Source: Liolophura sinensis (Eukaryota > Mollusca > Polyplacophora > Chitonida > Chitonidae). From it: a stretch of DNA of 64,000 nt. The stretch covers positions 26,155,915-26,219,914 of the forward strand of contig NC_088297.1 in NCBI RefSeq assembly GCF_032854445.1. The letters are read 5' to 3'. A model generated the notes under the pieces. It searched no databases, was not told where the DNA came from, and saw nothing but the letters and a program-made list of their open reading frames with translations. Positions 25,201 to 40,400 of the stretch are shown piece by piece (positions within the stretch are counted from its first letter, which is position 1; every line of letters starts with the position of its first letter). Both the position numbers and the translations under genes were made by a program.

Positions 25201-28200
25201 CTTATATGATGGCGGCCAATGTTATGGTGGGAGGAAACCCATGATCATCCGCAGGTTGCTGGCAGACTTTCCCACATACGACCAGAGAGGAAGCCAACAA
25301 GAGCTGAACTTGAACTCTTAGGACAGGCTGTACTACAGGTGTTTAATCTTTGTTAGTTATGTATAGTTAACATTGTAAAACAGGCCTTTTGTCAGTTATT
25401 GCTCAATATAATAATTGTCAATGTGCTGTAGGTCTTCAGATAGAATAAAAAGTCAAAAGTTCTATCTATAACACTAGCTGGCTCTAAACCAAGAAAATTT
25501 CTAAACCTTGTTAAGAAGCTTTGAGATTCTTGTCATCATAATGTCTACTGGTGTCATCAATGTTTGCTCTAAATTCAGATAAAAGGTGATATTAAATGGG
25601 TACGCCCTCTGCGGTGTTTACAGTGTATGTGTTGATTTTCTTAATTGGGAGGATATTTGCCAGCCAAGAGCTCAATACTGTTATCTGACTGTCCGAAGAA
25701 AGCAATTTATTTCTACACTAAACTCGTTGACAGTTGCATTGATGAAGACACCCATCTCTTATTAGCATCGAAATTGACTGGCGCTGGCTGAAGGCCACGA
25801 TTGGCTGAAGTTAATCCGGTCATCTCCAATCAGTGATGTGTATGGTAATTAGGCTGATGCGATCTTAGAGGGAAAGGTCACAGCTGGGGAGTGGAGGCGA
25901 GATTTGATAAGGTCATGACAGCAGCCTTATTGATTGGCTAGATTGGAATAATAGTCAGAGGTTCCTGGACAGACTTCTGTTCTTGAGATCACCTGAAATG
26001 GTCAAAGCTGTTTGCTTTGAGAACATCAACAAATGAACACTATCTGTCTGTCTTTGTATATGTATTATGAAACAAAGACTACATGAGCACATCTGCTATC
26101 ATTTAGGTAACAATGTGCTCTGAATAAAAGATATATGTACAGATTGCCAGACTGATTTGGATGGTTATATCTCCTGTTCCTGTGTGATGGTAATAGAAAT
26201 ACGAGCTATAACCAGACTGTATTCTGTGCTGTGTGTTATACTGTTGAGACATTATCTTGATGCATAGCTAAAGCAAGTCTTTGGTGGCCCAGTACTGTTG
26301 GGTGTGTCTTACTGAAGATGACTATGACTAGTGGTTGACCAGTGAGATGAGACCAGTGAATGGACGGGTCTGGTTTAGCCCGGCCAGGGGTAACACTATA
26401 TTAGGGGCACATAGTACAGCATGAGGGCCAACGAGCTGTGCCAACCTTTGTGTCATCTCAGAAACATCAGAACAATTATATTTGAGCAGTGTTGAGCATC
26501 AGATAAATGCAGCTATATTCGACTTTACCTCAGCTGTATAGAAATTGTGTTGTTAATCGTAAGCTTTAATTTACTCCTGATCCAGGTCACGTTGAAGACA
26601 TCTCAGGCACCATGGATGTACTTCCAATAGATATTACCCTGTTGATCTGCTTCCTTCTATTCCTGTCACCCCCCACCTTCTCTGCCCTCCCACCATTAAC
26701 AAACACACATGCTTCCTTCCTGTGTGAAGCATTCTACCTACATTAGCCTTAAGACCAATCCCTCTGACATCATTGATCTAAAATGGGTTGGATTACAGAA
26801 GGCCCTTGCCCTAGCTACATCATGGACATGCACATGGTGGAGAAGGATTCTCTGTGTATTTCACATCACATTTGATTATAAGGCAAAAGTATGTTTTATA
26901 AAAGAGCTATCATTGTGAATATGTGTCATTTTTAGTAGACTCTGGGGAAGAGCAAATTGTATATATTTTTTACCATGTTGGTAAGTAAGGCTTAATTATT
27001 GGTATTATTTCTAGTCATAACAAAGTACGTTTAACGGTACTGTAACTTCCAGAAGGATAGCATGTTACACTCTCTTCCAAATAAACCTGAAAATACATTC
27101 AAATCCAAATCATTAAATCTCATAGAAATAGGCAAAATAAGTATGTTAACTTGGATAGAACTTGGTCACGTCAGCTGTACATATATAGTCCCTGCTCAAC
27201 ACCACTGGCTCATGTTCCATGAAAGGAACTCTGTAACACTTCATTCTCTACGTTATTTAGACGCCATGCTATCCAATATTCCATTGTCCCAATGATGGCA
27301 AGGAATGATTGGAGTCAAGTGTGAAAGTAGATCACTCCCATCTTGGTGACCCAGTGATTGGAAGCTGTCATCATTCACCATCATGATGATAACAAGTCCA
27401 TAGTCTATTGTTGTCTGGAATTGAAATGGATCTTTCAGTGACAAACATGGTATTTGAATTTCTTGTTCTCTGTTTGAATGGGATGTAGGATTTAGTGATC
27501 TGGACAAATTGCTTCACTTCTAGGAGTTTGATAAACTTGGTGACATGGAGATGGCATCCAATTGACTCCACTAAACTACTGGGGCTTGTGAAAATCAAGA
27601 GATCAAAACCTGGAAGTGGCAGCCATTTTGTAGTTTATACAGCTGCTGTATATAATGACAGGACCAGATTACTTTATAAACAGTCCTTAAAGAGAAAAGC
27701 TGTGAAGACTTTGTACACCATTTCACATGTGTACATTTTGTTCATCATCTGTGGAGCCCTTGTTTGACTGGTAATAGAGTAGTGTGGAAATAAGCAATCC
27801 AGATGTGTTTTATTTATTTGATTGGTGTTTTATGCGGTACTCAAGAATATGTCACTTTATATATGATGGCAGCCCACAGTGACCGCCCACGATCATTGAC
27901 AGGCTGCTTGCAAACCTTCCAAAGCACAGCCGAAGACAAAGCCAGCATGGAGTGGGCTTGAACTCACAGCGACTGCATTGGTGAGAGGCTTCTGGGTCAT
28001 GGCACCATGTTTGTGTGCTAACCACCTCAGCCACGAAGGTCCCCAGTCCATGTATGTGTATTTGTGAAGAGAGCGGAGTGGGGTTAAACTGAAGCGAAGT
28101 CACATGATGAATGGGATTAATACAGATCTGAGGGAAGGGATTTATAGATTCGCCAACTGTCGTTATTGTAGGGCCTTGGCGCCAACAGTGGCTAATATGA

Positions 28201-31200
28201 CATAGAAGTTAGTCATTAAACGTGGAAAAGTGTTTCAGTGTTTTGCTGAAGGTTGATGGTTTCCCCCACCCATCCAACTAACCGCTGTTAAGTTTATTTA
28301 TTTATTTATTTGATTGGAGGGGCCTCCGTGGCTCAGTCGGTTAGGGCGCTAGCGCAGCGTAATGACCCAGGAGCCTCTCACCAATGCGGTCGCTATGAGT
28401 TCAAGTCCAGCTCATGCTGGCTTCCTCTCCGGCCGTATGTGGGAAGGTCTGCCAGCAACCTGCGGATGGTTGTGGGTTTCCCCCGGGCTGTGCCCGGTTT
28501 CTACCCACCATAATGCTGGCCGCCGTCGTATAAGTGAAATATTCTTGAGTACGGCATAAAACACCAATCAAATAAATAAATAAATCTGATTGGTGTTTTA
28601 CGCCGTACTCAAGAATATTTCACTTACAGGACGGCAGCCAGCATTATCGTGGGAGAAAACCGGGCACAGCCCGGGGGAAACCCACGACCATCCGCAGGTT
28701 GCTGGCAGACCTTCCCACTTACGACCGGAGAGGAAGCCAGCATGAGCTGGACTTGAACTCACAGCGACCGCACCGCTGTTAAGTGAAAAGTATGGTGCCA
28801 ATACTCAAATAAACAAGTTTGTGTCAATGCACATCCAGACAGCCATGTTTTAGTGGACTCTTATGCAAGGCCAGTTGCTTTGACGTGGCTCGTTTTGAGT
28901 ATTTTGTGTTGTGAGTATGAGGGCCCAGTCGGTTTGATTTACTGGATTTCGGGCCATATCCCACTTACATAATGGACATTCCCATAATTTTACTACAACT
29001 TTCTGTTGTTTATCTCATGTGTGATGAAAGCTGGTCAACATCCTCCTTTATATTTATGGATCCAAATTGTTGGCACAGGCTTTAATAGTTATAAAGTGAT
29101 CCTGGGATCCTTGGTGCTGTGCCATTGTACATACTGTATATTGTTGTTGTGGATAAAGCTGCCTATGACCTAATTCGTAGTTAATCCAGATCAGCTGGTT
29201 TATGTGATTGGTAATCTGTAAACCTTTTCCACCCTTTAGGGTCGCTGGAAGCTGTAATCCGCACTGATCGTTTTATTAGAGTTAATAACTGGTCATTGTG
29301 GTCAATTAACACAATGATGAATTCGGACTTAGGAAGAGAAGAGAGTGGTAGCTGAAAACGAGAGAGCTGGATGGTGAGGTGGGAGGTGGGGATAGGGTAG
29401 TTAGGAAGAGAAGAGAGTGGTAGCTGAAGACAAGAGAGCTGGATGGTGAGGTGGGAGGTGGGATAGGGCAGTTAGGAAGAGAAGAGAGTGGTAGCTGAAA
29501 ACGAGAGAGCTGGATGGTGAGGTGGGAGGTGGGATAGGGCAGTTAGGAAGAGAAGAGAGTGGTAGCTGAGAACGAGAGAGCTGGATGGTGAGGTGGGATA
29601 GGGCAGTTAGGAAGAGAAGAGAGTGGTAGCTGAGACAGAGAGAGCTGGATGGCGAGTTAGGAGGCAGGATAGGGCAGTTAGAAAGAGAAGAGAGTGGTAG
29701 CTGAAAACGATAGAGAGCTGGATGGTGAGTTGGGAGGTGGTATGGGGCAGTTAGGAAGAGAAGAGAGTGGTAGCTGAAAACGAGAGAGCTGGATGGTGAG
29801 GTGGGAGGTGGGATAGGGCAGTTAGGAAGAGAAGAGAGTGGTAGCTGAAAACGAGAGAGCTGGATGGTGAGCTGGCAGGTGGGATAGGGCAGTTAGGAAG
29901 AGAAGAGAGTGGTAGCTGAAAACGAGAGAGCTGGATGGTGAGCTGGCAGGTGGGATAGGGCAGTTAGGAAGAGAAGAGAGTGGTAGCTGAAAATGAGATA
30001 GCTGGATGGTGAGCTGGCAGGTGGGATAGGGCAGTTAGGAAGAGAAGAGAGTGGTAGCTGAAAACGAGAGAGCTGGATGGTGAGTTAGGAGGTGGTATGG
30101 GGCAGTTAGGATGAGAAGAGAGTGATAGCTGAAAACGAGAGAGCTGGATGGCGAGTTAGGAGGTGGTATGGGGCAGTTAGGATGAGAAGAGAGTGATAGC
30201 TGAAAACGAGAGAGCTGGATGGCGAGTTAGGAGGTGGTATGGGGCAGTTAGGATGAGAAGAGAGTGATAGCTGAAAACGAGAGAGCTGGATGGCGAGTTA
30301 GGAGGTGGGATAGGAGGAAGAGAGTGGTGGCTGAAAACGAGAGAGCTGGATGGCGAGCTGGGAGGCGGTATAGGGCACTTAGGGAGAGAAGAGAGTGGTA
30401 GCTGAAAACGAGAGAGCTGCTGGATGGTGAGCTGGGAGGTGGGATAGGGCAGTTAGGAAGAGAAGAGAGTGGTAGCTGAAAACGAGAGAGCTGGATGGCG
30501 AGCTGGGAGGTGGGATAGGACAGTTAGGAAGAGAAGAGAGTGGTAGCTGAGAACGAGAGAGCTGGATGGTGAGGTGGGAGGCAGGATAGGGCAGTTAGGG
30601 AGAGAAGAGAGTGGTAGCTGAAAACGAGAGAGCTGGATGGTGAGCTGGCAGGTGGTATGGGGCAGTTAGAAATAGAAGAGAGTGGTAGCTGAAAACGAGA
30701 GAGCTGGATGGCGAGCTGGGAGGTGGGATAGGACAGTTAGGAAGAGAAGAGAGTGGTAGCTGAGAACGAGAGAGCTGGATGGTGAGGTGGGAGGCAGGAT
30801 AGGGCAGTTAGGGAGAGAAGAGAGTGGTAGCTGAAAACGAGAGAGCTGCTGGATGGTGAGCTGGGAGGTGGTATGGGGCAGTTAGAAAGAGAAGAGAGTG
30901 GTAGCTGAGAACGAGAGAGCTGGATGGTGAGGTGGGAGGCAGGATAGGGCAGTTAGAAAGAGAAGAGAGTGGTAGCTGAAAACGAGAGAGCTGGATGCTG
31001 AGTTAGGAGGTGAGATAGGGCAGTTAGGAAGAGTTGTCTATTGTTGTCTGCTTTCTATCAAAGTCTTGAGCTGTCTTGTCAAAACTTTGTCAGAACATAC
31101 AGGTTACATGTATATTGCCATGGTTAGTCTTGTGCTGGGATTACAAAGTGATCTTACACTTAAATCAAAATTTCATTCATTAAACTTGATATGTTATTTT

Positions 31201-34200
31201 CCATTACTTTAGCTGAAATTTGTTTTACAGTACGTCACCCAGAATTTATGTTGTTAAGCAATATTTTGACCATGTTACTTAAGAAATAACAATTTTAAAG
31301 TGATTTGAAATTTGGTTTGAGTCTTAAGATGGCTTTGTGATCCGGTGGACTCTGTAGTCTGTAAATGTAACCCTGTGGTCAAATAAAACATGGTAGGGAT
31401 CAGCCAATCAGAATTAATCTTTGCTTTGTCTCTGCACCATGGAAATGATAAACTGAACAAATGAACTGAGTCATTAAATGACAGACTGAACGATTATGAC
31501 ATAACGTGGGTAATATTTCAACCAGATCATTAAGATTCAGTGACGCACAGTTGGTAACAAAAATTCACTTCTGTACGTAGGAAGGCCTGCCAACAAACTG
31601 CAGATGGTCATGGGTTTCCCCTGGGCTTTGCCCAGTTTCCTCCCACGATAATGCCGGCCACAGTTCTATTTGTGAAATATTCTGGAGGACGTTGTAAATG
31701 AATAAATATATAAAAAACATTTTTATTCAGTTGGTACATAGAGTTGATACAAAGAATCTGGAGCAGTACTGACTTAGGGTGAAGACAATATCTGTACACA
31801 TAAAACCATCCACATATCCTGCGTAGAAAATGTAGACCCCCAAGTGTATTAAATTGAAATTAAAACTGGTATTTAATTTATGTGACACATATGTAAGCGC
31901 CAGATCTAGGAAGTGGATCAAGGTCGCTTCTGAGAAGACCTGGGGGAAGGGAATTTCTCAGAAGAAAGGCTCGCAAAGAGCAAACACTGCATCAGCCCGG
32001 AGGGGGTAATGTGGATAGAAACTCATCTCTCTATATCAAACAAATCGCAAAAGTCGTGAGGAAGGCAGAGAGTTGTGAAAGCAGGAATTAGCCTCAAATG
32101 GGATCCTGATTCCTTTGTCGTGTTTGTTGTAGTTAGTCGTAGGCCTGGCCATACAGCTGTTCTCTGGTTACAAAGGGATCCTAGTCAATATTGCCCAGGT
32201 TATCCATCAGCCTCAGACAACATAAGCTCCTGTCAGGCAACCTTTGTTTGGTCAGTTAGAGACGTAGGCCAGAACAATGTTAACTCCATGTTTAACATTT
32301 ACACATATCTGGTCTTATCTCTCCGTTGTATCCTATAAATGCCTGGAAATTTCTACCTTGATTTGTTTCTGTGGAGTTTTCCGTTTTCTTCTTTTACCTC
32401 ATTTGTGGTGACCTTAGCTGACCTACATTGACATTAACTAGCTGAGTTATGTCCCTTGTTATTCGCGCTTCAGGGACATCTCGATGTTCACCAGATTTTA
32501 TTTCTTTTGTAATTTTTTGGGCACTTACAACATCTGACGACAAAGAAAAAAGATGGCTTTATTTTTATTGAGGTCTGTGAGGAGTTTCTCAGAGTTTGCT
32601 GTTTGTTAGACCAAGTTAGTTTGGTCTGAGTGTTATAGTCCCTCATCTGGCAGTTGTCCAGCATGTCCAGTCTAACAGGTCAATTCCAGAATTCTCAGAC
32701 CCCAGGATGGACATTGAGTTTGAGTGTAAGGCTGCGTAAAGAGACGGGAAATGCTGCTATAAATTCTTCATATGTTAGCTGTCGATTATGAAAATGGAGA
32801 AAAGATGGAGGGCAAATGTGCTGGCTCTGTTAGCACTAACCTTTAGTTGTTCAGCATTGTTTGTGGAAATGACAGTTGTCCGATTAGGTATTGATCATTT
32901 CGCCCCCCAGCCTGTATTATATTATTTAGTCTAGACTAATGGGATTTGTAGAATCGCAGCCATTTCTTTGCCCCCATTATTTATGGGATGTCTTTGTTTG
33001 TTCAGGACTGGCTGTATTTGACTGGAAATTCCGTCCGTGTTAACTAGGGTATTCATTCTACTATATTCTGTTGATGTAACAGATGTTTTGAGGTTTGGAC
33101 AGTAGAACACAATCATATCCTAGTGGAGCAAAAGTAATATGTAATTCCCTTCATTTGCTCCTAAAACCAGTTTTTCTTTTGTGAGATTCAGCACTGTCTT
33201 TGTTGCCGTATGGTTATGATGGGTTTGAATTACAGCACAGATTTGTCCGAGACATTGAGTAAAAAAAAAAATGAAGTATTTTTGAGAAAGTTTTTGGACA
33301 GCTAATTTATGTATGGAAAAGTTACATGGATTTGCTGTGTGTTGGTTTGTTTTATAAACAGGCGAACCCATCACCCCCTTAAATGCCGACTAAGATCAGT
33401 GTGGTTCTTTTCCAAAAAATGTTTAAATAAAATTATGCTTGTAATTGTATTTGTATTTAAGCAAATCTGAACCGGATTCTATATTCCTTAGTTGAACAAA
33501 TAAACCTGGGATTCTACAAGATGTAAACATTTATTTACACAGTACGTTTCTACTGGTGATTGCTACAAGTCATAATAAGTGTAAAGTATCATTTAAGTTG
33601 GGGACAAAAAACTATTCAGCTAAATACAAAATGCATTTTTTTTTTCCTAAGGTTGAAATAATTAAACAAATGTTGTAAATGAAGTGTGATGGAAAGTTAT
33701 TTTGTAATTAATTTTTTAAGGAGTTGAAATGGTCTAAATGGTGGAAGGCTCAACTGGATGCTAACACATTCAGCCAAAAAAAACAGAATCCCCACTGATT
33801 GTAAAACTACTGAGGCAAAACAACCCCCGGAACGACCTCCCAGTGGGTTGCTGTAAACTGATGTTTGTCGCCTGTATACTGGAAATGTTACATCCCAGCC
33901 AGCTTATTTTACTGCTACATTGTTAGTTATTTTTGCTATTTGTTTTGATCAGGCCAATTTGGCTGTATCTGCTGCTGTAATGCCGACCTTCTCAATTTCC
34001 TCAAACTCCAAATACCAAACAAATGCCTGCCAGATAAGCTGTTTTGCTCCTCGCATAGTTGGTCTTGCCGGGATGACTCCTGCCTCGTTTTTCCTCTCAG
34101 GCTAGGTAACTTTTGTCTGAACAAATAAATAACGCAGACAGGCCAAAAATGTGCTACAATAAAGGAGAGACTTACAGACTCCAGTGTTTCTTTACTGTCA

Positions 34201-34357
34201 AAATCATCTCTAAAAACCCCTGATGGTGGATAGCTGGTGTAAAGCTGGAACTTGTTAGGCTAAAGGTCTGCCTGCTCTTTTGTGCTTGGAGGTGAAATGT
34301 TTGAAGTGCTTGAAATGACAGCCACTTTATAGAGAGAGACAGAGACAGAGACAGAGG

Positions 34358-34420
<63 letters not shown>

Positions 34421-37400
34421 GGGCATTCTGGGATATACCACTGGGAGTGGATGTTTTTGTGCATTACAGCTTTGCTACTGCAGGCTTTTAATCATCTTCG
34501 TTCTTAATTGAAGGTCTCTAGTTTTGTTATCTCCCTTGTGGCATATTGATGTCGAGTTAGAAGTGACACAGGCAAGCTGGTCATTGGGTACAGCTCCTGG
34601 ATAGGGTTCAGAGTTAAACCTGGTAATGGAGAGGTGTGAAAAACTTGTAGTCAGTAAAACTGGGCAACAGAAAACGGCTTGTGTTGTATACTACAGACAT
34701 GAATCAAGTTCTTTGTCCTGATGATGTCCTCACGGGTAGCTTTCTTCAAAGATGTTTCCAGAAATTAGCAAATCATGGTTTCCCTCAAAGTGGAAAGAAA
34801 AAATGAAAGACCATTGAGTACCGCTTTCAAAACCACCTTTACTGAGTTTGCTTTACAGAATAAAACGCTGTCAAATGTTCCAATTTTTGGTAGGCTGTAT
34901 AATTGAACACTTCATGTATCAGTGAGTTTTTTTGTTTTTTTTTTTTCATTTCATTCCAAACACTATATTTAATGTTGGACACAGAAAAAGCTTGTTTTCT
35001 TTTTGTTTTCTTGGTAGAAGTGCTTTCCCAGGTGAATATTTAGACGAATCATATCAGCTTCACAAGTTTTTTCATTTCATTGAATGACGTATGAATCCCT
35101 GGGGTTTAATGCCGTACTTAACAATTTTTCAGTCACACGATGACGAGGAGTCATTAGGTGTGTGTACATATACGCTCTCTTCTTATGAAAGGGCGAGTCT
35201 ATGCTGCCAACCTGCTGCGGCCATTGAAGTATCATGATGGAGACATCAGCCATGACAACCCCACCCAGTCACGTTAGTAGTAATTAATAGTAATTAGAGT
35301 GACCACATGCAGCCAAGTGACTTTCTGCTTTTTGATGTATTCATGTTTGCCATTTTTGGTATAAAAAATTAAGCTGTGGGCAACAAAATGTCATATTATG
35401 AAGAAAAGTTAATGGGAGTTACTAAGGCAGTAGTACATGTACTGGCTGATGGACAGACAGTCTTTGTGAATGGGAGGAAATGTTCATTTCCCTCCACACA
35501 GCTGTACATCTTTGGCACCATGCCAGCCAGGTGTCATCTTGTGGAAATGAACAACCTCGTCTTGCTGATAGCTCAGGTGAAATCCACACCTGCGCAGGTG
35601 GTTGCAATTCCGGGCAAAATGAGACGTTTTACTGATTAATGCTGACTTTGAAAGATTGTTTGAAAGTTGGACATATGTATTGTAGACTACTGAGTTAAGT
35701 TTGAGATGATATGGTATATAAGTCTACAAGTATAATATATAACCCAGTGGATAGAGTGACCACCTTGTACCAGGAAAATAAAATGCTCTTCTGAGCTGGC
35801 TCTTTTTATACCTAAAAAGCTCCCATTAGTCACTATTGGCATTGACAAGTGAGGGCACTTGTCCCACTGTTTTGATTGCAAATTCCTGCACCAATAAACT
35901 GTCACATTAAATTCCAGTCAAAATATTTCTTGAAACTGAATATGCATTTTGGTGAAAACCATTGAGTTTTTTGTCTGGTTAGTATGATTTTGATCTAAAA
36001 TTTTTTTGGAGGTGAGAATGTGTGGATTATGTGCAAGTTTATGCATTTGTGGGACATTATGATTTCAAAAAATTTTGTCTGATAATTTGCATAAGGCTGT
36101 GGAAACCATGATAATTTTGTGATCATCTTATTTTACTGTCTCTGCTGTATTTTACTGTCTCTGCTGTTTTCTTTGGCAATTTGTTAAAAATATAGGTCAA
36201 TGCTTCTGGTTGTATATGTAATGTTTTCAACAACTGTCGAGGTGAATAAACACAAATGCTGTTGTCAAGGTCAGGAAAGGTCGACAATATTGGTATTTGG
36301 TAGGTTGTGTAAACAAAACAGTCTGCACTTGTGTTGGGACATGGAGAGATTTTAACTGTGCCATCTGGATTGTGTACAGTTTTGCAGACATAAAAACCCC
36401 CTAACAGTATTCCCACCCTACTTAGTGGTTTGTGCTGGGACAGAATTCTTGATGAGAGCAATTTAATAAAGGTTGAAATGCTAAACCTAGTGTGTGCTTT
36501 TTAAGGAGAGGCTCTGAATAACCTTGTCTAAGACAGTGGCAGAAAGGTTGGAAGAAAGGCTGTGAGCGATGAGAGAACGTCAGGGTACTGAACAGAGAGA
36601 CGGAAATCAATCCAGTGGCTCTTCCAAATTAAAGAAAAAATGGCTACACTTTAGTTAAGATTTCTCCCAAGGGACATCCCAGTAGAAAATCGTTGAAAAT
36701 GGTTGGGTAATTTTTTTGCTATTTTGCACTTCATCAGCACAAAGCATTTTACAAGAAATTAAATGGTATTGCCATAAATACCTCTCATTTATTTCTGTTA
36801 TTTGAAAGGTGCCAATTCAACATCTATGTGTGTTGAAACTATTTTGTCTTTGTTTAAAATCTTTACCTAAAATCAATTAAATATATGTAAGATAATTATA
36901 ATTTTATAATTTTATTTTGTTTAGGTTTCTTCATTTGTTGGTTCTTTTCTATAGCATATGACACAAGTTGTTTTTTATTGTTGTTTGTTTGAAAGTCAGT
37001 TTTGATGTGCCATTCTTCTTTTTTGGCTTTTCACCATTCAAGCCATCCTGTTAACATGGTGTAAGAAAAAGGCTTTGAACTTACATGTTGTGGCAGGGAA
37101 CTGATATAAAACTTGTATCTGTTGGCAGTATCATATTTTTACGATCCTTGGGGAATTCTTTTGGAGAGACTGACTGGCATTTATGGAAGTTTTCATGCCT
37201 GGGTTATGGCGAACAGCAGACATCCAGTCTGAGAAGGCCTAGACTTAAAAGACTTTATAACATTTACAGTTAGCAAACATCACCAAACTAATTACTAATA
37301 GGGGAAAAGTTTACCATAACTGCAATTTTAAACAGCAAGACTTTTTATCACTTTTATGTCAGGATCCATTAACAGTTAAAGCAATGTAAAGGTTGGTGTC

Positions 37401-40400
37401 GTAAAAAATGCTGCACGCATTAATTAATATTTGCATACATGTACATGTAAAGCACAGTGACACAAGGGGTGTTCCAGGGTTGATGCCCTGCTGGTATGGT
37501 ACATGTAATTACTGTAGGTTCCAAAATGTGACACAAGAGGTGTTCAAGGGTTGATGCCCTGCTGGTATGGTACATGTAATTACTGTAGGTTACAAAATGT
37601 GACACAAGAGGTGTTCAAGGGTTGATGCCCTGCTGGTATGGTACATGTAATTACTGTAGGTTACAAAATGTGACACAAGGGGTGTTCCAGGGTTGATGCC
37701 CTGCTGGTATGGTACATGTAATTACTGTAGGTTACAAAACATGACACAAGAGGTGTTCCAGGGTTGATGCCCTGCTGGTATAGTACATGTAATTACTGTA
37801 GGTTGCAAAACGTGACACAAGAGGTGTTCCAGGGTTGATGCTCTGCTGGTGTGGTACATGTAATTACTGTAGGTTACAAAATGTGACACAAGAGGTGTTC
37901 AAGGGTTGATGCCCTGCTGGTATGGTACATGTAATTACTGTAGGTTACAAAATGTGACACAAGGGGTGTTCGAGGGTTGATGCCCTGCTGGTATGTTGCA
38001 TGTAATTACTGTAGGTTACAAAACATGACACAAGAGGTGTTCCAGGGTTGATGCCCTGCTGGTATGGTACATGTAATTACTGTAGGTTGCAAAACGTGAC
38101 ACAAGAGGTGTTCCAGGGTTGATGCTCTGCTGGTATGGTACATGTAATTACTGTAGGTTACAAAACGTGACACAAGAGGTGTTCAAGGGTTGATGCTCTG
38201 CTGGTATGTTGCATGTAATTACTGTAGGTTACAAAATGTGACACAAGAGGTGTTCCAGGGTTGATGCCCTGCTGGTATGGTACAGGTAATTACTGTAGGT
38301 TACAAAATGTGACACAAGAGGTGTTCCAGGGTTGATGCCCTGCTGGTATGGTACAGGTAATTACTGTAGGTTACAAAATGTGACACAAGAGGTGTTCCAG
38401 GGTTGATGCTCTGCTGGTATGGTACAGGTAATTACTGTAGGTTACAAAATGTGACACAAGAGGTGTTCCAGGGTTGATGCTCTGCTGGTATGGTACATGT
38501 AATTACTGTAGGTTACAAAATGTGACACAAGAGGTGTTCCAGGGTTGATGCTCTGCTGGTATGGTACATGTAATTACTGTAGGTTACAAAATGTGACACA
38601 AGAGGTGTTCCAGGGTTGATGCCCTGCTGGTATGGTACATGTAATTACTGTAGGTTACAAAACATGACACAAGGGGTGTTCCAGGGTTGATGCTCTGCTG
38701 GTAAGGTACATGTAATTACTGTAGGTTACAAAATGTGACACGAGGTGTTCCAGGGTTGATGCTCTGCTGGTATGGTACATGTAATTACTGTAGGTTACAA
38801 AATGTGACACAAGAGGTGTTCCAGGGTTGATGCTCTGCAGGTGTGGTACATGTAATTACTGTAGGTTACAAAACATGACACAAGAGGTGTTCCAGGGTTG
38901 ATGCCCTGCTGGTATGGTACATGTAATTACTGTAGGTTACACAATGTGACACAAGAGGTGTTCCAGGGTTGATGCTCTGCTGGTATGGTACATGTAATTA
39001 CTGTAGGTTACAAAATGTGACACAAGGGGTGTTCCAGGGTTGATGCCCTGCTGGTGTGGTACATGTAATTACTGTAGGTTACAAAACGTGACACAAGGGG
39101 TGTTCGAGGGTTGATGCTCTGCTGGTATGGTACATGTAATTACTGTAGGTTACAAAATGTGACACAAGGGGTGTTCGAGGGTTGATGCCCTGCTGGTATG
39201 GTACATGTAATTACTGTAGGTTACAAAATGTGACACAAGGGGTGTTCGAGGGTTGATGCCCTGCTGGTGTTTCACTCACCTAGAACATATCTTGCGTCTT
39301 TCCAACATCATTGAAAACTGCTGACTGCTCTCTTTATTCCATATTATTCCGTCTTATTTTCATACTTTCTTAGTTCTTTGGTGGTATGGGTTATACATCA
39401 TTTGGGGAACTGGCCTTGCGATTATTGACCAGGAATGTTCTTATTGGTTGATGGCTGGTATATGAATGTCTGTTTCAAAGCATAGATTCCTTCAGATGAG
39501 CTCTTTGATAGCCATTCTACCAAATCCATTTTTTCATAATCAAATTCTGATCTGTCAGGTGTTTGTTGGCTGCTGTTGTTTTTACTTCGGACAACATTTA
39601 TGATTGGTTCACAATTTTATTAAGGTTGCTAGGCACTTCTTTGGTTTAATTGTAACCAGTTTTAGTATTTATGCAGGGTAGACAGCATACAGTCCTGTGC
39701 TGGTGTCAGGGTTGTGTTCCTGTTTGCCTGTTCATGATGCCTGACTGTCAGATGGAATGAAACGCGGAGAAGTACAGCCAAGGGACATTATTTATTTATT
39801 AGACTGGTGTTTACGCCTCAATATCCCATTTACACAAGAGAAGCCATCATTATGGTGGGAGGAAACCAGGCAGAGCCCGGGGTGAAATCCATGACCATCC
39901 ACAGGTTGCAGACAGACAGACAGACCTTACGATGTATGACCATGACCATCCACAGGTTGCTGGCAGACCTTACAAAGTACACCCATGACCATCCACAAGT
40001 TGCTGGCAGATCTTACGACGTATAGCCATGACCATCCACAAGTTGCTGCCAGACCTTATGACGTACAGCCATGACCATCCACAGGTTGCTGGCTGACCTT
40101 ACGACGTGCGGCCATGACCGTCCACGGGTTGCTGGCAGACCTTACGACGTACAGCCTTGACCATCTACAGGTTGCTGGCAGACCGTACAAAGTATAGCCA
40201 TGACCATCCACAAGTTGCTGGCAGACCTTACAAAGTACAGCCATGACCATCCACAAGTTGCTGGCAGACCTTACAAAGTACAGCCATGACCATCCACAGG
40301 TTGCTGACAGACCTTACAAAATACAGCCATGACCATCCACAGGTTGCTGGCTGACCTTACAAAGTACAGCCATGACCATCCACAGGTTGCTGGCTGACCT

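Noticed and set aside
28319-28420. Stand-alone tRNA gene
   Set aside because: Box A and box B are present but the sequence continues into the SINE body and tail, and similar copies occur elsewhere; it does not close a proper tRNA fold with an acceptor end that I can see.
35376-35639. 87-codon plus frame as a small gene
   Set aside because: No recognised domain, poor start context evidence and no splice or regulatory support; chance length in intronic sequence.
37085-37273. 62-codon plus frame as an exon
   Set aside because: Chance open frame; no flanking splice signals consistent with the transporter phases and the protein needs no insertion at that point.
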